Positions 28,566 to 37,274 are shown, counted from the first letter of the stretch. The stretch: DNA of 64,000 nt from Halobacillus sp. Marseille-Q1614 (GCF_902809865.1 NZ_CADDWH010000001.1:2666001-2730000), one strand, 5' to 3'. Translations and numbers: made by a program. Notes: generated by a model not told the origin, from the sequence alone.

Positions 28566-29114
28566 CTATTTTTCTACGATAACCTCATCAATCTGCTCCC
28601 CAAGATGACGGCCTGGTTTATCCAAAATACCCAGCACTTTGTGTCCTGTCTTTAATTCCAATATGGATACTTCTCCTTCACTTTCTTCCATAAGATAGAC
28701 ACTTGAGGATTTTTGCAGTGTAGCTGAAATCATTCGATCCCCGCTTTTGGCTTCTACTCTTACAAATGGCCGCTTCTCAATTTTTACGCGTCCAATGGAA
28801 ATTTCACGCTCCGTTTTTTCATCCGTAATCGTCAGCTTCTCGCCTGGATTCAGCTCATGCAGATAGAAGGTCTTCTCTTGTTGATATAAATATTGATGAA
28901 AAGAACCGCAGTTAAGCCGGAAAGGACGCGGAGGATATCCTTCAGACTCACGGTTTTCTGCCAGGACTTTTAAATAGCCGTGCCCTGTATTTCCTACATA
29001 AACACCATCCGTAGGACTTAGGATATCAATAAAATCAAGGCAGACTCTCATTCCTTCGCCTACTTCTTCTATTTTTGTGATTTCTAAATATTCTTTGTTC
29101 ATTTGGCTAGTCAT
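28566..29114 (-). CDS. Orphan C-terminal domain of archaeal-type 3-dehydroquinate synthase (DHQS-II)
   Basis: I prefer ATG 29114 (MTSQMNKEYLEITK), giving 182 residues; the longer frame to 29165 has no good ribosome site. The protein matches the beta-rich C-terminal half of dehydroquinate synthase II of archaea (Pfam PF01959): EVGEGMRVCLDF, RPFRLNCGSFHQYLY, ISIGRVKIEKRPFVRVEA and RHLGEQIDEVIVEK line up in order with that domain. The N-terminal half, which carries the catalytic lysine in archaeal enzymes of about 350 residues, is absent. Bacilli normally use AroB, so this is not the housekeeping enzyme and probably cannot make dehydroquinate alone. A decayed copy of its 5' end lies at 32312-32377, beyond the alpha-glucosidase gene. 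Confidence 0.7.
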   Translation of the reverse strand: MTSQMNKEYLEITKIEEVGEGMRVCLDFIDILSPTDGVYVGNTGHGYLKVLAENRESEGYPPRPFRLNCGSFHQYLYQQEKTFYLHELNPGEKLTITDEKTEREISIGRVKIEKRPFVRVEAKSGDRMISATLQKSSSVYLMEESEGEVSILELKTGHKVLGILDKPGRHLGEQIDEVIVEK

Positions 29115-29150
29115 TGGTATGTACCATCCTCCCTCATGTATTCTATCTTT
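29063..29150. repeat. Diverged direct repeat, copy A
   Basis: About 88 bases spanning the 5' end and leader of the DHQS-II-like gene. The best-conserved part is the TTTGGCTAGTCATTGGTATG segment. It recurs in the same orientation at 32322-32415 with small differences, so the two copies flank the alpha-glucosidase gene. Confidence 0.7.
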
Positions 29151-29165
29151 ATTTTCCCGCTTCAA

Positions 29166-29629
29166 AGGGAGGTTTGTCCACCCCCATGAAAGAGATCGAC
29201 TTAGGGATAAACGTTCTTACACTTTTTGAATACTTCCTGATAAGTGATCATATGTTATTCCTGTCCAGCAACGATGGAAGACTATTTATAAAGAATACAT
29301 AAGAGCCTATATACCTATTTATATTCACTCCTTGTGAAGTTACATAATATCCCTTACGCCTTGTCCTCAAAGCATTTCCTCACTCCTTCTTAAATCCTCT
29401 CCTTTGAAACAAGTGTAAAATAAAGATAATTGGTTCTATTCTGACTACTTTTTAAAATAAAGGTAGTTAATTGGATGTATTTTCAAATTTTATGTAATCT
29501 CTTACAAAAAATAATATTAATCGCTTTCACCATTGCTATCATCACTGGAGTAGTTCTAAATACCCCTTCAGATTGGATAAAAATACCTCTATTGCTGTTT
29601 TAACAAAAAATGTTTAGTGTATTCAGTGT
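29166..29629. other. Non-coding upstream region of the alpha-glucosidase gene
   Basis: AT-rich and without a convincing gene. A weak cre-like ATTAATCGCTTTCA (two mismatches) lies at 29516-29529. A possible promoter is TTGCTG and TAGTGT 17 bases apart at about 29592-29620; both boxes are poor. No clear terminator or structured RNA was seen. Confidence 0.4.
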
Positions 29630-29641
29630 GCAACCGGTTGC
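29630..29641. promoter_or_regulatory. LacI-family (MalR-like) operator before the alpha-glucosidase gene
   Basis: GCAACCGGTTGC is a perfect 12-base palindrome with a CG centre, the form used by maltose-type LacI regulators in Firmicutes. It lies 33 bases before the alpha-glucosidase ATG. It differs from the TTGAAACGTTTCAA sites of the neighbouring locus, so a different regulator encoded elsewhere is implied. Confidence 0.65.
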
Positions 29642-29674
29642 TCAACAAATTAATACATGAGGTGAAGCGTTTAA

Positions 29675-32209
29675 ATGACTAAATCAACGAAACGAATGTC
29701 ACGCATCATTGCTGCAACGGCTATAGCAGCTACTCTATTTTCTATACAAGCTCCGAGTGTTTTAGCCGTTACTCAACCACACCCAGATGAAGAATTGAAT
29801 CAAGAAGAAGTAAAAAAACAATTGCAAGTCGAAGGTGTAGATCAAGTTGAGAATGGAGTAAAACTTGACTTAACCTCTGACCAAACCGCATTTATCCGGC
29901 TATTCTCAGAAGACATGGCGAAAGTGTCCATTCTAAAAGAGGGAGAAGAGGAATACTTTTCTGAAGGCATCGCAAAGAAAGAATGGAAGACACCATCTTT
30001 TGACCTTTCACAAGAAGGCGATGAAATCACCCTTTCCACAAGTGAAATTACAATTAAAATCAAGAAGGAGCCATTTGGCATAAAATTCCTTGACAAACAA
30101 GGGAACGTAATCAATGAAGATTACATGGAAAATGGTGCTGGTTATGATGGCGAAAAACCATACGTCTATAAAAACACAACCGAGGATGAAGCATTTTATG
30201 GTTTTGGTGAACAAGCCGGTCTTAATTTAAACCAGCGTGGAGAAAGTATTGGAATGTTCAATACGGACGCCTATGGATATCAAACCGATACGAAATACTT
30301 ATATACCGCTATCCCATTCTTTATTGGTTTGAAGGATGAAAAAGCTTACGGCATCTTCTTCGACAATACCAACCGCACATATTTTGAAATGGCTAGTGAA
30401 AGTGATGACTATTATTACTTCTACGCTGATGATGGGACGTTGAACTATTACTTCATGTACGGTCCTGAAATCAATGATGTACTTGATCGTTATACAGAAC
30501 TTACCGGTAAAATGGATAAACCGGCTAAATGGTCCCTGGGTTTACACCAGTCTAAATGGGGATATAGCGATGAAGATATAGAAGAAGTAGCAGAAACTTA
30601 TCGCAAGAAAGAAATTCCTATTGATACGATGCACTTTGATATCGACTATATGGATGAATACCGCGTCTTCACATGGGCTGATAAGTTCGGTGATGAAGCC
30701 CTTCACAACAAGCTAGACAACATGAATTTCCACAAGATTACCATTAATGACCCCGCTGTAAAGAAAGATCCAGGTTACTTTATGTATGACGAAGGAACCG
30801 AAAATGAATATTGGGCTAAAAACCCTGACGGAACTGACTTTGTTGGGGAAGTCTGGCCGGGAGATTCCATGTTCCCTGACTTCTCTCAAGAAGATGTTCG
30901 TGAATGGTGGGCGAGCAAACATAACATTCTCTTCGATAAAGGCATCGATGGAATATGGAATGATATGAACGAACCCGCTGTGTTTGATGGTCCTTATCAC
31001 ACCATGCCGCTGGATGTAACGTTTGGTAAAGGAGAAAACCAACGAACACATGCTGAATACCACAACCTTTACGGACATGATGAAGCTATGGCTACATATG
31101 ATTCATTTGAAAAATATAAGCCAAATACTCGTCCGTTCGTCTTAACACGTGATATGTATGCCGGTTCCCAGCGTTATGCAGCCTTATGGACCGGAGACAA
31201 CGTGAGTCAGTGGGATCATTTAGAGATGTCTATCCCCATGAACACAAATGTCGGACTATCTGGTGTTCCATTTGTCGGAAATGATATTGGTGGATTTGCT
31301 AATCGTCCGGACGCTGAAATGTTTGCCCGCTGGATTGAGGTTGGTGCCTTCCTGCCTTTCTCTCGTATCCATTACGATAGTGACGCTAAATCAGAGGTAA
31401 AACAAGGACAAGAACCTTGGGCGTTTGGACCAGAAGTTGAAGAAATCAGTAAAAAATATATCGAAATGCGATATCAACTGATGCCTTACTTGTATAACGC
31501 CTTTAAGGATGCTTCCGAAAAAGGAACTCCAGTTCAGCAGCCATTAGTTTATCAATTCCAGGAGGACGAAAATACCCATAACCTGAGTGACCAATTTATG
31601 TTCGGTGATTCCTTGATGCTGGCTCCAGTTGTAAAACAAGGCGAAACCGAACGCGACGTCTACCTTCCGGAAGGCGAAACTTGGGTGGACTTCTGGACTG
31701 GCGAAGAATTTGAGGGTGGACAAACAATTAATACACAAGCTGAATTAAGCCACCTTCCGATATACGTCATCAAAGACTCCATCATTCCTACTCGCGAGGT
31801 TCAGCAATATACAGACGAGAAACCGCTTAAAAACCTTGTGTTAGACACTTACCTGGAAGAGGAAGCAAGCTACTCCTTCTATGAGGATGATGGGGCTACC
31901 TTAGAATATAAAGATGGCGAATATAACATTACGAACTTCAACATCGAGCGTAAAGGTAAGCACGTTGAGTTTACGAACGAAAAAGAAGCTGCTGGCTTTG
32001 ATTCCGATTTGGAATCCTACACCTTGAAACTTAATGGTGAAAAAGCACCAAGGAAAGTTCAAGCGGCAAATGCAAAATACAAGCAAGTGAAGTCTGTTGA
32101 GGAAGTGAAGTCGAATCAGGAAACATACTTCTTTGATCAAGAATCCGAAGCACTTTATGTGAACGTTCCTGTAGACGAAAACAAAAAAGTAAAAGTGTTC
32201 TTTAAATAA
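29675..32209 (+). CDS. Secreted GH31 alpha-glucosidase
   Basis: An 844-residue exported enzyme that releases glucose from alpha-linked oligosaccharides. Residues 1-31 are a signal peptide ending SVLA-VTQP. An N-terminal beta-sandwich (about 40-230) is followed by the GH31 barrel, with GIWNDMNEP holding the nucleophile Asp430 and LWTGDN holding the acid/base Asp508, then GVPFVGNDIGGF and a C-terminal sheet with FWTGEEFEGGQ and SFYEDDGATLEYKDGE. The protein is strongly acidic, consistent with a halophile. AGGTGA lies nine bases before ATG. It stands alone between a MalR-like operator and a strong terminator. Maltodextrins or isomalto-oligosaccharides are the likely substrates; other alpha-glucosidic activity of GH31 cannot be excluded. 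Confidence 0.9.
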   Translation: MTKSTKRMSRIIAATAIAATLFSIQAPSVLAVTQPHPDEELNQEEVKKQLQVEGVDQVENGVKLDLTSDQTAFIRLFSEDMAKVSILKEGEEEYFSEGIAKKEWKTPSFDLSQEGDEITLSTSEITIKIKKEPFGIKFLDKQGNVINEDYMENGAGYDGEKPYVYKNTTEDEAFYGFGEQAGLNLNQRGESIGMFNTDAYGYQTDTKYLYTAIPFFIGLKDEKAYGIFFDNTNRTYFEMASESDDYYYFYADDGTLNYYFMYGPEINDVLDRYTELTGKMDKPAKWSLGLHQSKWGYSDEDIEEVAETYRKKEIPIDTMHFDIDYMDEYRVFTWADKFGDEALHNKLDNMNFHKITINDPAVKKDPGYFMYDEGTENEYWAKNPDGTDFVGEVWPGDSMFPDFSQEDVREWWASKHNILFDKGIDGIWNDMNEPAVFDGPYHTMPLDVTFGKGENQRTHAEYHNLYGHDEAMATYDSFEKYKPNTRPFVLTRDMYAGSQRYAALWTGDNVSQWDHLEMSIPMNTNVGLSGVPFVGNDIGGFANRPDAEMFARWIEVGAFLPFSRIHYDSDAKSEVKQGQEPWAFGPEVEEISKKYIEMRYQLMPYLYNAFKDASEKGTPVQQPLVYQFQEDENTHNLSDQFMFGDSLMLAPVVKQGETERDVYLPEGETWVDFWTGEEFEGGQTINTQAELSHLPIYVIKDSIIPTREVQQYTDEKPLKNLVLDTYLEEEASYSFYEDDGATLEYKDGEYNITNFNIERKGKHVEFTNEKEAAGFDSDLESYTLKLNGEKAPRKVQAANAKYKQVKSVEEVKSNQETYFFDQESEALYVNVPVDENKKVKVFFK

Positions 32210-32218
32210 ACTCTAATG

Positions 32219-32250
32219 AAAGACTAGCAGGCTTTGCCTGTTAGTCTTTT
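32219..32250 (+). terminator. Rho-independent terminator of the alpha-glucosidase gene
   Basis: AAAGACTAGCAGGC pairs with GCCTGTTAGTCTTT (one mismatch) around TTT, followed by TTGTTTT, ten bases after the stop. Confidence 0.85.
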
Positions 32251-32311
32251 GTTTTATCATTTAAACCAGGGGTGACAGCTGTGAACAGTCGACTTTCCCG
32301 ATCCTAATCTT

Positions 32312-32377
32312 TTAAATCTCTGCTTCTTTTTCTATTTTTTTAACTTCTCTACACTCTTTGCTTGTTTGGCTGGTCAT
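32312..32377 (-). pseudogene. Remnant of the DHQS-II-like gene 5' end
   Basis: Starting at ATG 32377 (GAGAGGG nine bases upstream) it reads MTSQTSKECREVKKIEKEAEI and stops. This parallels MTSQMNKEYLEITKIEEV of the gene at 28566-29114, and the leader is similar as well. It is a truncated, decayed copy of that gene start. Confidence 0.65.
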
Positions 32378-32415
32378 TGGTATGCACCCTCTCCCTTTGT
32401 CATATACATTTCTTT
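32322..32415. repeat. Diverged direct repeat, copy B
   Basis: Second copy of the repeat at 29063-29150, in the same orientation and about 3.26 kb away. The core TTTGGCTGGTCATTGGTATG differs at one base from copy A; flanks are more diverged. The rest of the gap to 32538 shows nothing else recognisable. Confidence 0.65.
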
Positions 32416-32538
32416 CAAAAGACTTACAAAAGACTCCAAAATTAGCGATTGCCACAGACAAGTGTTGGTGATACCTTAAAGATGTATTCAAAATAATCCT
32501 TTTAAACAACTAAATTCTATCTCAATTGAAAACCAACA

Positions 32539-32554
32539 TGTGAGGTATTTCACT
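32539..32554. promoter_or_regulatory. Crp/Fnr-type dyad before the regulator gene
   Basis: TGTGA-GGTATT-TCACT is a 5-6-5 dyad close to the Crp/Fnr consensus TGTGA-N6-TCACA. It lies 135 bases before the Crp/Fnr regulator gene, fitting autoregulation. Related dyads precede the RIC gene and the ba3 oxidase operon. The remaining gap to 32688 has no other clear signal. Confidence 0.6.
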
Positions 32555-32688
32555 TATTATCCCTGACAGCGGGGTCTCTGTGAATTCAGGTCGCTCTAGA
32601 GCCTATGCCCTTACCGGTGACTACATGGAGAGTGAACCTGCATGTGTTTATATACTTAAAAGCTTGAGAAAGAAAGCGAAGTGAATCT

Positions 32689-33384
32689 ATGAAAAAACCG
32701 ATTGTCCAAGAGAATTTAAAGAAGATTCCATTATTCAAGGAACTTTCAGATACTGAAATCGATCATATTGCCTCTATTTCATCGGCTAAAATTTATAACG
32801 CCGGTTCTTATGTATTTATGCAGGATGAACCTCTCGCGACTGTTTATTTTATCGAATCTGGCAAAGTGAAAATCTATAAAACAGATATTCATGGCAAGGA
32901 ACAGATCGTTTCAATATTAGAAGCGGGAGAAATGTTTCCTCATGCCGGCTTCTTTCGTGGAGGATCATATCCGGCTAATTCTGAAATTATGAAAAAGGCC
33001 CGTTTGATTTGTATTCCTATCCATTCTTTTGAAAAAATTTTAGTCGAGCAGCCTGAGTTATGTGTGAAACTATTTAGAGTGTTAGGCAGTAAAATCATCG
33101 ACCTTCATGATCGTTTAGAGGAGCAGATACTCCACAATACTTTCGAGCAAGTGCTGATGCTGCTCATTAGACTGTCTCGTACCAATGGTCAGCCTCATGG
33201 TGCGGGAGAATTTAAGCTGACAAGTACTTTTACCAACCGGGAGCTTGCGAATATGATTGGTACTTCCAGGGAAACCGTCAGCCGTACGTTGACCCAGCTA
33301 CGAAAGAAAGGTGTACTTAAAGTATCTGATGAAGGGTTGTTTATTATTAACCAAGAGAAACTGGAAGAAGAAATGATTTCATAG
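32689..33384 (+). CDS. Crp/Fnr-family transcriptional regulator
   Basis: A 231-residue regulator. Residues about 15-125 form the cyclic-nucleotide-binding-like beta-roll (LFKELSDTEIDHIAS, GSYVFMQDEPLATVYFIESGKVKIYK), then the long dimer helix, and an HTH_Crp domain with FTNRELANMIGTSRETVSR as the recognition element. There is no N-terminal or C-terminal cysteine cluster, so it is not an oxygen-sensing iron-sulfur FNR; a haem or NO-responsive type, or another ligand, is possible. It lies 85 bases upstream of the RIC gene. Dyads of its expected type are found before itself, RIC and the ba3 oxidase operon, so it is the likely regulator of this respiratory module. Confidence 0.88.
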   Translation: MKKPIVQENLKKIPLFKELSDTEIDHIASISSAKIYNAGSYVFMQDEPLATVYFIESGKVKIYKTDIHGKEQIVSILEAGEMFPHAGFFRGGSYPANSEIMKKARLICIPIHSFEKILVEQPELCVKLFRVLGSKIIDLHDRLEEQILHNTFEQVLMLLIRLSRTNGQPHGAGEFKLTSTFTNRELANMIGTSRETVSRTLTQLRKKGVLKVSDEGLFIINQEKLEEEMIS

Positions 33385-33395
33385 AGTTCCCAAGG

Positions 33396-33411
33396 TGTGC
33401 ATTATATCACT
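33396..33411. promoter_or_regulatory. Crp/Fnr-type dyad before the RIC gene
   Basis: TGTGC-ATTATA-TCACT matches the dyad before the regulator gene except for one base in the left half. It lies 58 bases before the RIC start. Confidence 0.45.
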
Positions 33412-33469
33412 AACTGTCGTAAAAGTTCCTGCTATGATAAAGCCATACCAATAAATGGAGGGATTTTAT

Positions 33470-34171
33470 ATGGTCCAGACTTTTACTGAACAGTCCATTG
33501 TCAGCGATATTGTGAAACAATTCCCTAGATCCAGCGACCTCTTTAAGGCGTATAAAATTGACTTTTGCTGCGGCGGCAACCGACCTTTGAGTGAAGCTAT
33601 TGCAAAACGCGGCTTGTCCCCGGAGGAAATCCTGAAGAACTTAAACACGTTATACAAAGAAAAGGAAGCGAAGCAGCATATTCAGATCGATTGGGATACT
33701 GCGTCTTCCGCAGAAGTAATGGATCACATTGTCCAGAAGCACCACAACTACTTACAGGAAGAACTGCCTAACCTCAGCCCTTATGTTACGAAAGTAATGA
33801 AGGTTCACGGGGGAAAACAGTCACATTTAAGAGTCGTTCATAAACTTTTTCATGATTTAAAGACAGATTTAGAGCAGCATACGGTAAAAGAAGAAATGGA
33901 AGAGTTCCCTTTAATCAAGAGCTATGAAGAGAACCCGACAGAAGAAAGACTTCGCGCTATTCAGGAAGGTTTGTCTGATTTAGCCATGGAACACAGTCAT
34001 GCCGGGGAAATCCTTCACGAACTCCGCAGGATTACGAATGACTATACTCCGCCTGAAGGAGCATGCGGCACGTACCGTCTGGTGTACAACCGATTAGAGG
34101 AGCTCGAATCCGATACGTTCGAACATATCCATTTAGAAAATAATATTTTATTCCCAAGATATATGGCTTAA
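33470..34171 (+). CDS. Iron-sulfur cluster repair di-iron protein RIC (ScdA/YtfE family)
   Basis: A 233-residue cytosolic protein that restores iron-sulfur clusters damaged by nitric oxide or peroxide. I choose ATG 33470 (GGAGGG seven bases upstream) rather than the earlier ATG at 33455, which lies inside the ribosome site. Residues 1-55 are the ScdA N-terminal domain with the Cys33-Cys34 pair in IDFCCGGNRPL. The remainder is a hemerythrin-like four-helix bundle with the iron-binding residues in HHNYLQEELP, HGGKQSHLRVVHKLF, EEMEEFPLI, MEHSHAGEILHEL and HIHLENNILFPR. Its position after a Crp/Fnr regulator and near an alternative oxidase operon suggests a role in NO or low-oxygen stress. Confidence 0.92.
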   Translation: MVQTFTEQSIVSDIVKQFPRSSDLFKAYKIDFCCGGNRPLSEAIAKRGLSPEEILKNLNTLYKEKEAKQHIQIDWDTASSAEVMDHIVQKHHNYLQEELPNLSPYVTKVMKVHGGKQSHLRVVHKLFHDLKTDLEQHTVKEEMEEFPLIKSYEENPTEERLRAIQEGLSDLAMEHSHAGEILHELRRITNDYTPPEGACGTYRLVYNRLEELESDTFEHIHLENNILFPRYMA

Positions 34172-34188
34172 CACTGAGTGTCTCCTCT

Positions 34189-34231
34189 CCCTGAGCTTCC
34201 TGACCATGGAAAGCTCAGGGGGATTTTTTTT
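34189..34231 (+). terminator. Rho-independent terminator of the RIC gene
   Basis: CCCTGAGCTT-CC pairs with GG-AAAGCTCAGGG, followed by GGA and nine T. A second, weaker AGAAGCTCCAGAGCTTCTTTTT hairpin follows at about 34239-34262. Confidence 0.85.
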
Positions 34232-34274
34232 GATAAAAAAAGAAGCTCCAGAGCTTCTTTTTGAATGATACCGA

Positions 34275-35173
34275 TCATATAGCGGATAAGATCATGGCTC
34301 CCAATAAAATCATTAAATAAGTTAAGGAGTATAAAAACATATACCGGGCCCATTTTTTTCATTTTGGACAGTGAATCCTTTAACCGCTAGAATAATCCAT
34401 CCCGCTGTTAATAAGACTGTCACTAAAAGAAATCCCCAGCCGAGAGAACTTAATAGAAATGGTAATGGAAATAAGCAAATAATATATAATAGCATTTGTC
34501 TTTTTGTCGTTTTGACACCGCGTACCACAGGCAGCATAGCCACTCCTGCAGCCCGATATTCATCATATCGCTTGATGGAAATGGCAAATGTATGAGGGAC
34601 TTGCCAAATAAATAGAATGGCAGATAATACGATGGGGACAACGTGAGAAGCAGAGTCAACCGCAGCCCAGCCAATGAGCGGTGTAACCGCGCCTGAAAGA
34701 CTGCCGATTAACGTATTAAAGGCATATTTTCTCTTCGACCAGATCGTATAAAGAACAACATAGATAAACCAGCCAGCAAGGCCGTAAATCGACGCTTCTA
34801 CACTGACCAGTAAAAGTCCAGCAAACCCAAGAATACTTAGCACGACTCCCATGACCAGTACAAGTTTTAAGGGAATGGTTCCAGTAACGGTGGGTCTCTG
34901 TTTCGTTCGTTTCATAACTGCATCAATATCGGCATCATACCAATTGTTAAGAAGTAAAGCGCCGGCCATAATCAAGGTGCTGCCCGCTATGGTTAATGAA
35001 AAAAGCCCCCAATTGTCTTGAAAAGACTCTCCCGTAAAGTAGAGAGCCAGCCAAAAACCAGTAATGATTGGGAGAACATTAGATATGAGCACAATGGCTT
35101 TAAATAGGGACTTGATATCTGCTAACACACCAGGTTTATTTTCTTGCGATCTATTCAGTAAGGTATTCTCCAT
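34275..35173 (-). pseudogene. ctaB: Protohaem IX farnesyltransferase CtaB, C-terminal frameshift
   Basis: This UbiA-type membrane enzyme attaches farnesyl to haem B to make haem O for the terminal oxidases. ATG 35173 follows AGGTGA at six bases. The prenyl-binding motif NNWYDADIDAVMKRTKQRP and the second motif RYDEYRAAGVAMLP are intact, with eight or so helices. After FTVQNEK the frame ends in NGPGICFYTP and a stop. A run of seven A (34353-34359) explains this: an eighth A would restore KKWARYMFLYSLTYLMILLG and the normal end at 34275. So the last helix is lost either by a real single-base deletion or by a homopolymer sequencing error. It is next to the CuA lipoprotein and ba3 oxidase genes. 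Confidence 0.88.
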
Positions 35174-35281
35174 TTTGATCACCTAAATATTTTAAGGATA
35201 ATAGCTTGTTATAATTATAGATAAAAGATAAAAAAGCGGCCTACCTCCCCTCCTGCTTATAATTTTCCACTTACTGTCCAG

Positions 35282-35561
35282 CTATTCGACGATTAAGGTT
35301 GAAACCATCTCTTCATGACCTGTTCCGCAAACGATGTTACATTTAATCGTATACTCACCAGGTTCAAGGGAGGCTGTAGCAGATCCTTCATTATCTATAC
35401 TTATGTCAGTTCCCTCAATCTCAATCCCATGAACCCCCTCATCGTTTGAAAGATTAACAGTTATTTCACCAGCAGGAGCCGGTCTTCTCGTCACCGCTGC
35501 CGCAGGCTGTCAGAACAAGAATCAGAGTGACAAACATCAAAGCAAATATACTTTTTTTCAT
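35282..35561 (-). pseudogene. CuA-domain (cytochrome oxidase subunit II-like) lipoprotein, disrupted
   Basis: From ATG 35561 a lipoprotein signal is read (MKKSIFALMFVTLILVLTA-C-GSGDE) and then a stop. A shifted frame continues from about 35494 as PAPAGEITVNLSNDEG to a cupredoxin end with CNIVCGTGHEEM, the C-x3-C-x3-H-x2-M ligand set of CuA. Intact relatives are about 110-125 residues and have more sequence between the signal and this point, so an internal deletion with a frameshift is more likely than one miscalled base. It lies between ctaB and the ba3 oxidase operon, where small CuA lipoproteins are common. It was probably an accessory copper or electron-transfer protein. Confidence 0.75.
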
Positions 35562-35597
35562 TGATAAGACCCCCTGAATTTTTTATTCAAAATTAGA

Positions 35598-37274
35598 TTA
35601 CCAAGTTCGAATCGGCGGCGATCCTGGAGGTGCATGAAGAGTAAAGTCCCAAATAGGAACCACATAAGCCATGGCCACCACCATAAGAAGGAGCACGATC
35701 CAAAGCCCCCAACGTTCTGTCCACAGAGGTACCGGTGGGGCATCATCTTCCGGCTCAGCCACTGGATATTCGGTTTCCCCTTTTGGGGCGAAGAACATCA
35801 TATGAAACACGGCATATACCTGGATGATGACACCGATCAAAAGCAGCGCAGCTCCAAAGCCCATCACATATTCGTAAGGGACCCAGCTTAATGCGGTCGG
35901 GTGGTCTCCATACGTGGTAAAAGAAGTTCTTCTAGGATCACCCAACAGTCCAACCAAGTGCTGAGAACCTGCCATCAGCACCATTCCTGCTGTCCAAATG
36001 AGTGTCTGTACTACACCAATTTTATTCATTTTCGGTGTGAGCTGGCGCTTTGATAAGTGTGGTATTAACCAATAACTGATGCCGAAGAATGTCATAACAA
36101 CTGACATCCCGACAGTAACGTGAAAGTGACCGACGACCCACATCGTGTTATGAACCACTTGATTTAATTGGTTACTAGTGTTTACAATGCCTCCCGCACC
36201 CCCGGGGATGAATGCAATCATCGCAATCATAGGGGCTAAGAACCTGACATCCCCCCACGGAAGCTTCTTAATCCAGCCCAGGAGCCCTTTTCCGCCTTGC
36301 TTTCTTCCAGCACGTTCGAACACTGCAAACATAGCAAAGGCTGTCATTAAAGAAGGTACGGCGATTGCTAAGCTCATAAATACATGTAAAAATTTAACAG
36401 ATAAAGAGATTCCCGGGTCAACAATCTGGTGGTGGAATCCTCCCGGAATATTTAAAATAACGAGCAGGATGACGACGAGCCTGATCAATTTCTCATTAAA
36501 ATGCCTGCCTTTTATAATTTTCGGTACGATAACATACCATGCAGAAACAGCTACAAGATACCAAATGTTTACTAAGGAGTGGCCAAACCACCAAAATAAC
36601 GTACGGCCTACCATTACGTTAGTTGTTTCCACCAGCCCCATGGACCAGGGGATCAATGTTAGAACTTCAATCGCAACTCCAATACTTGCGAAGAACCAGA
36701 GGACGAAAACTCCCATCGCAAAGAAAGCTAGTAATGGAGTCGGCTGGCCTGGGTGGAACTTTTTCCAATGACGGTAATTAATAAAAACACCAAAGCAGCA
36801 GGCCCATATTCCTAAAACAAGAAAGACGAGCCCTACGTAAAACAAAGGATGCGCAGCAAGAGGCGGGTAAAATGTATATAAGACAGATGCTTCATTTAAT
36901 ACAATCAACGTCGCGGCCAATACTGTCCCAAATACCATGAGACCGAATCCCGTCCAGGCAAGCTTGCGGACTTTAGGAAGCAGCCCTCCAAATGAATAAG
37001 AAAGGTTGGCATATTGATAACCGATCGTAAAAGTCGTAGAAAACACGAGAAGCAGTAATATCCCATGGGCGGTTAACACTTGATAATAATTGAACCAGGA
37101 CGGAAGGAGAAGAATCTCAGCGCGCTCCAGTCCCTGCAGCAATCCTAAAACACCGCCAATTAGAAGTGCCACAAATGATACGGAAAAATAGGATAATGAA
37201 ACCTTCGCGTCTTGCGGGTTTACACCGAGACCTTTTGTCTTTTGAATGATCGTTTTACGTAATGCACTTTCCAT
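35598..37274 (-). CDS. cbaA: ba3-type cytochrome c oxidase subunit I
   Basis: The 558-residue catalytic subunit of a B-family (ba3-type) haem-copper oxidase, with 12-13 membrane helices. The low-spin haem His is in LTAHGILLLLVFS. The CuB/active-site histidines are in WWFGHSLVNIWYLVAVSAWYV and in FHHQIVDPG, and VVGHFHVTVGMSVVM carries the haem ligands near residue 385. It catalyses reduction of oxygen to water with proton pumping, at high oxygen affinity in this class. It is the third gene of the operon, 14 bases after subunit II. The Crp/Fnr-type dyad upstream of the operon suggests induction by oxygen limitation or nitrosative stress. Confidence 0.92.
   Translation of the reverse strand: MESALRKTIIQKTKGLGVNPQDAKVSLSYFSVSFVALLIGGVLGLLQGLERAEILLLPSWFNYYQVLTAHGILLLLVFSTTFTIGYQYANLSYSFGGLLPKVRKLAWTGFGLMVFGTVLAATLIVLNEASVLYTFYPPLAAHPLFYVGLVFLVLGIWACCFGVFINYRHWKKFHPGQPTPLLAFFAMGVFVLWFFASIGVAIEVLTLIPWSMGLVETTNVMVGRTLFWWFGHSLVNIWYLVAVSAWYVIVPKIIKGRHFNEKLIRLVVILLVILNIPGGFHHQIVDPGISLSVKFLHVFMSLAIAVPSLMTAFAMFAVFERAGRKQGGKGLLGWIKKLPWGDVRFLAPMIAMIAFIPGGAGGIVNTSNQLNQVVHNTMWVVGHFHVTVGMSVVMTFFGISYWLIPHLSKRQLTPKMNKIGVVQTLIWTAGMVLMAGSQHLVGLLGDPRRTSFTTYGDHPTALSWVPYEYVMGFGAALLLIGVIIQVYAVFHMMFFAPKGETEYPVAEPEDDAPPVPLWTERWGLWIVLLLMVVAMAYVVPIWDFTLHAPPGSPPIRTW

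Noticed and set aside
29516-29529. A cre site upstream of the alpha-glucosidase gene
   Set aside because: ATTAATCGCTTTCA has two mismatches in fixed positions, so I keep it only as a weak note.
36178-36771. A 197-codon open frame on the plus strand opposite the oxidase subunit I gene
   Set aside because: It is fully antisense to a well-supported gene, has no ribosome site or recognisable domain, and its composition mirrors membrane-helix codons read backwards.
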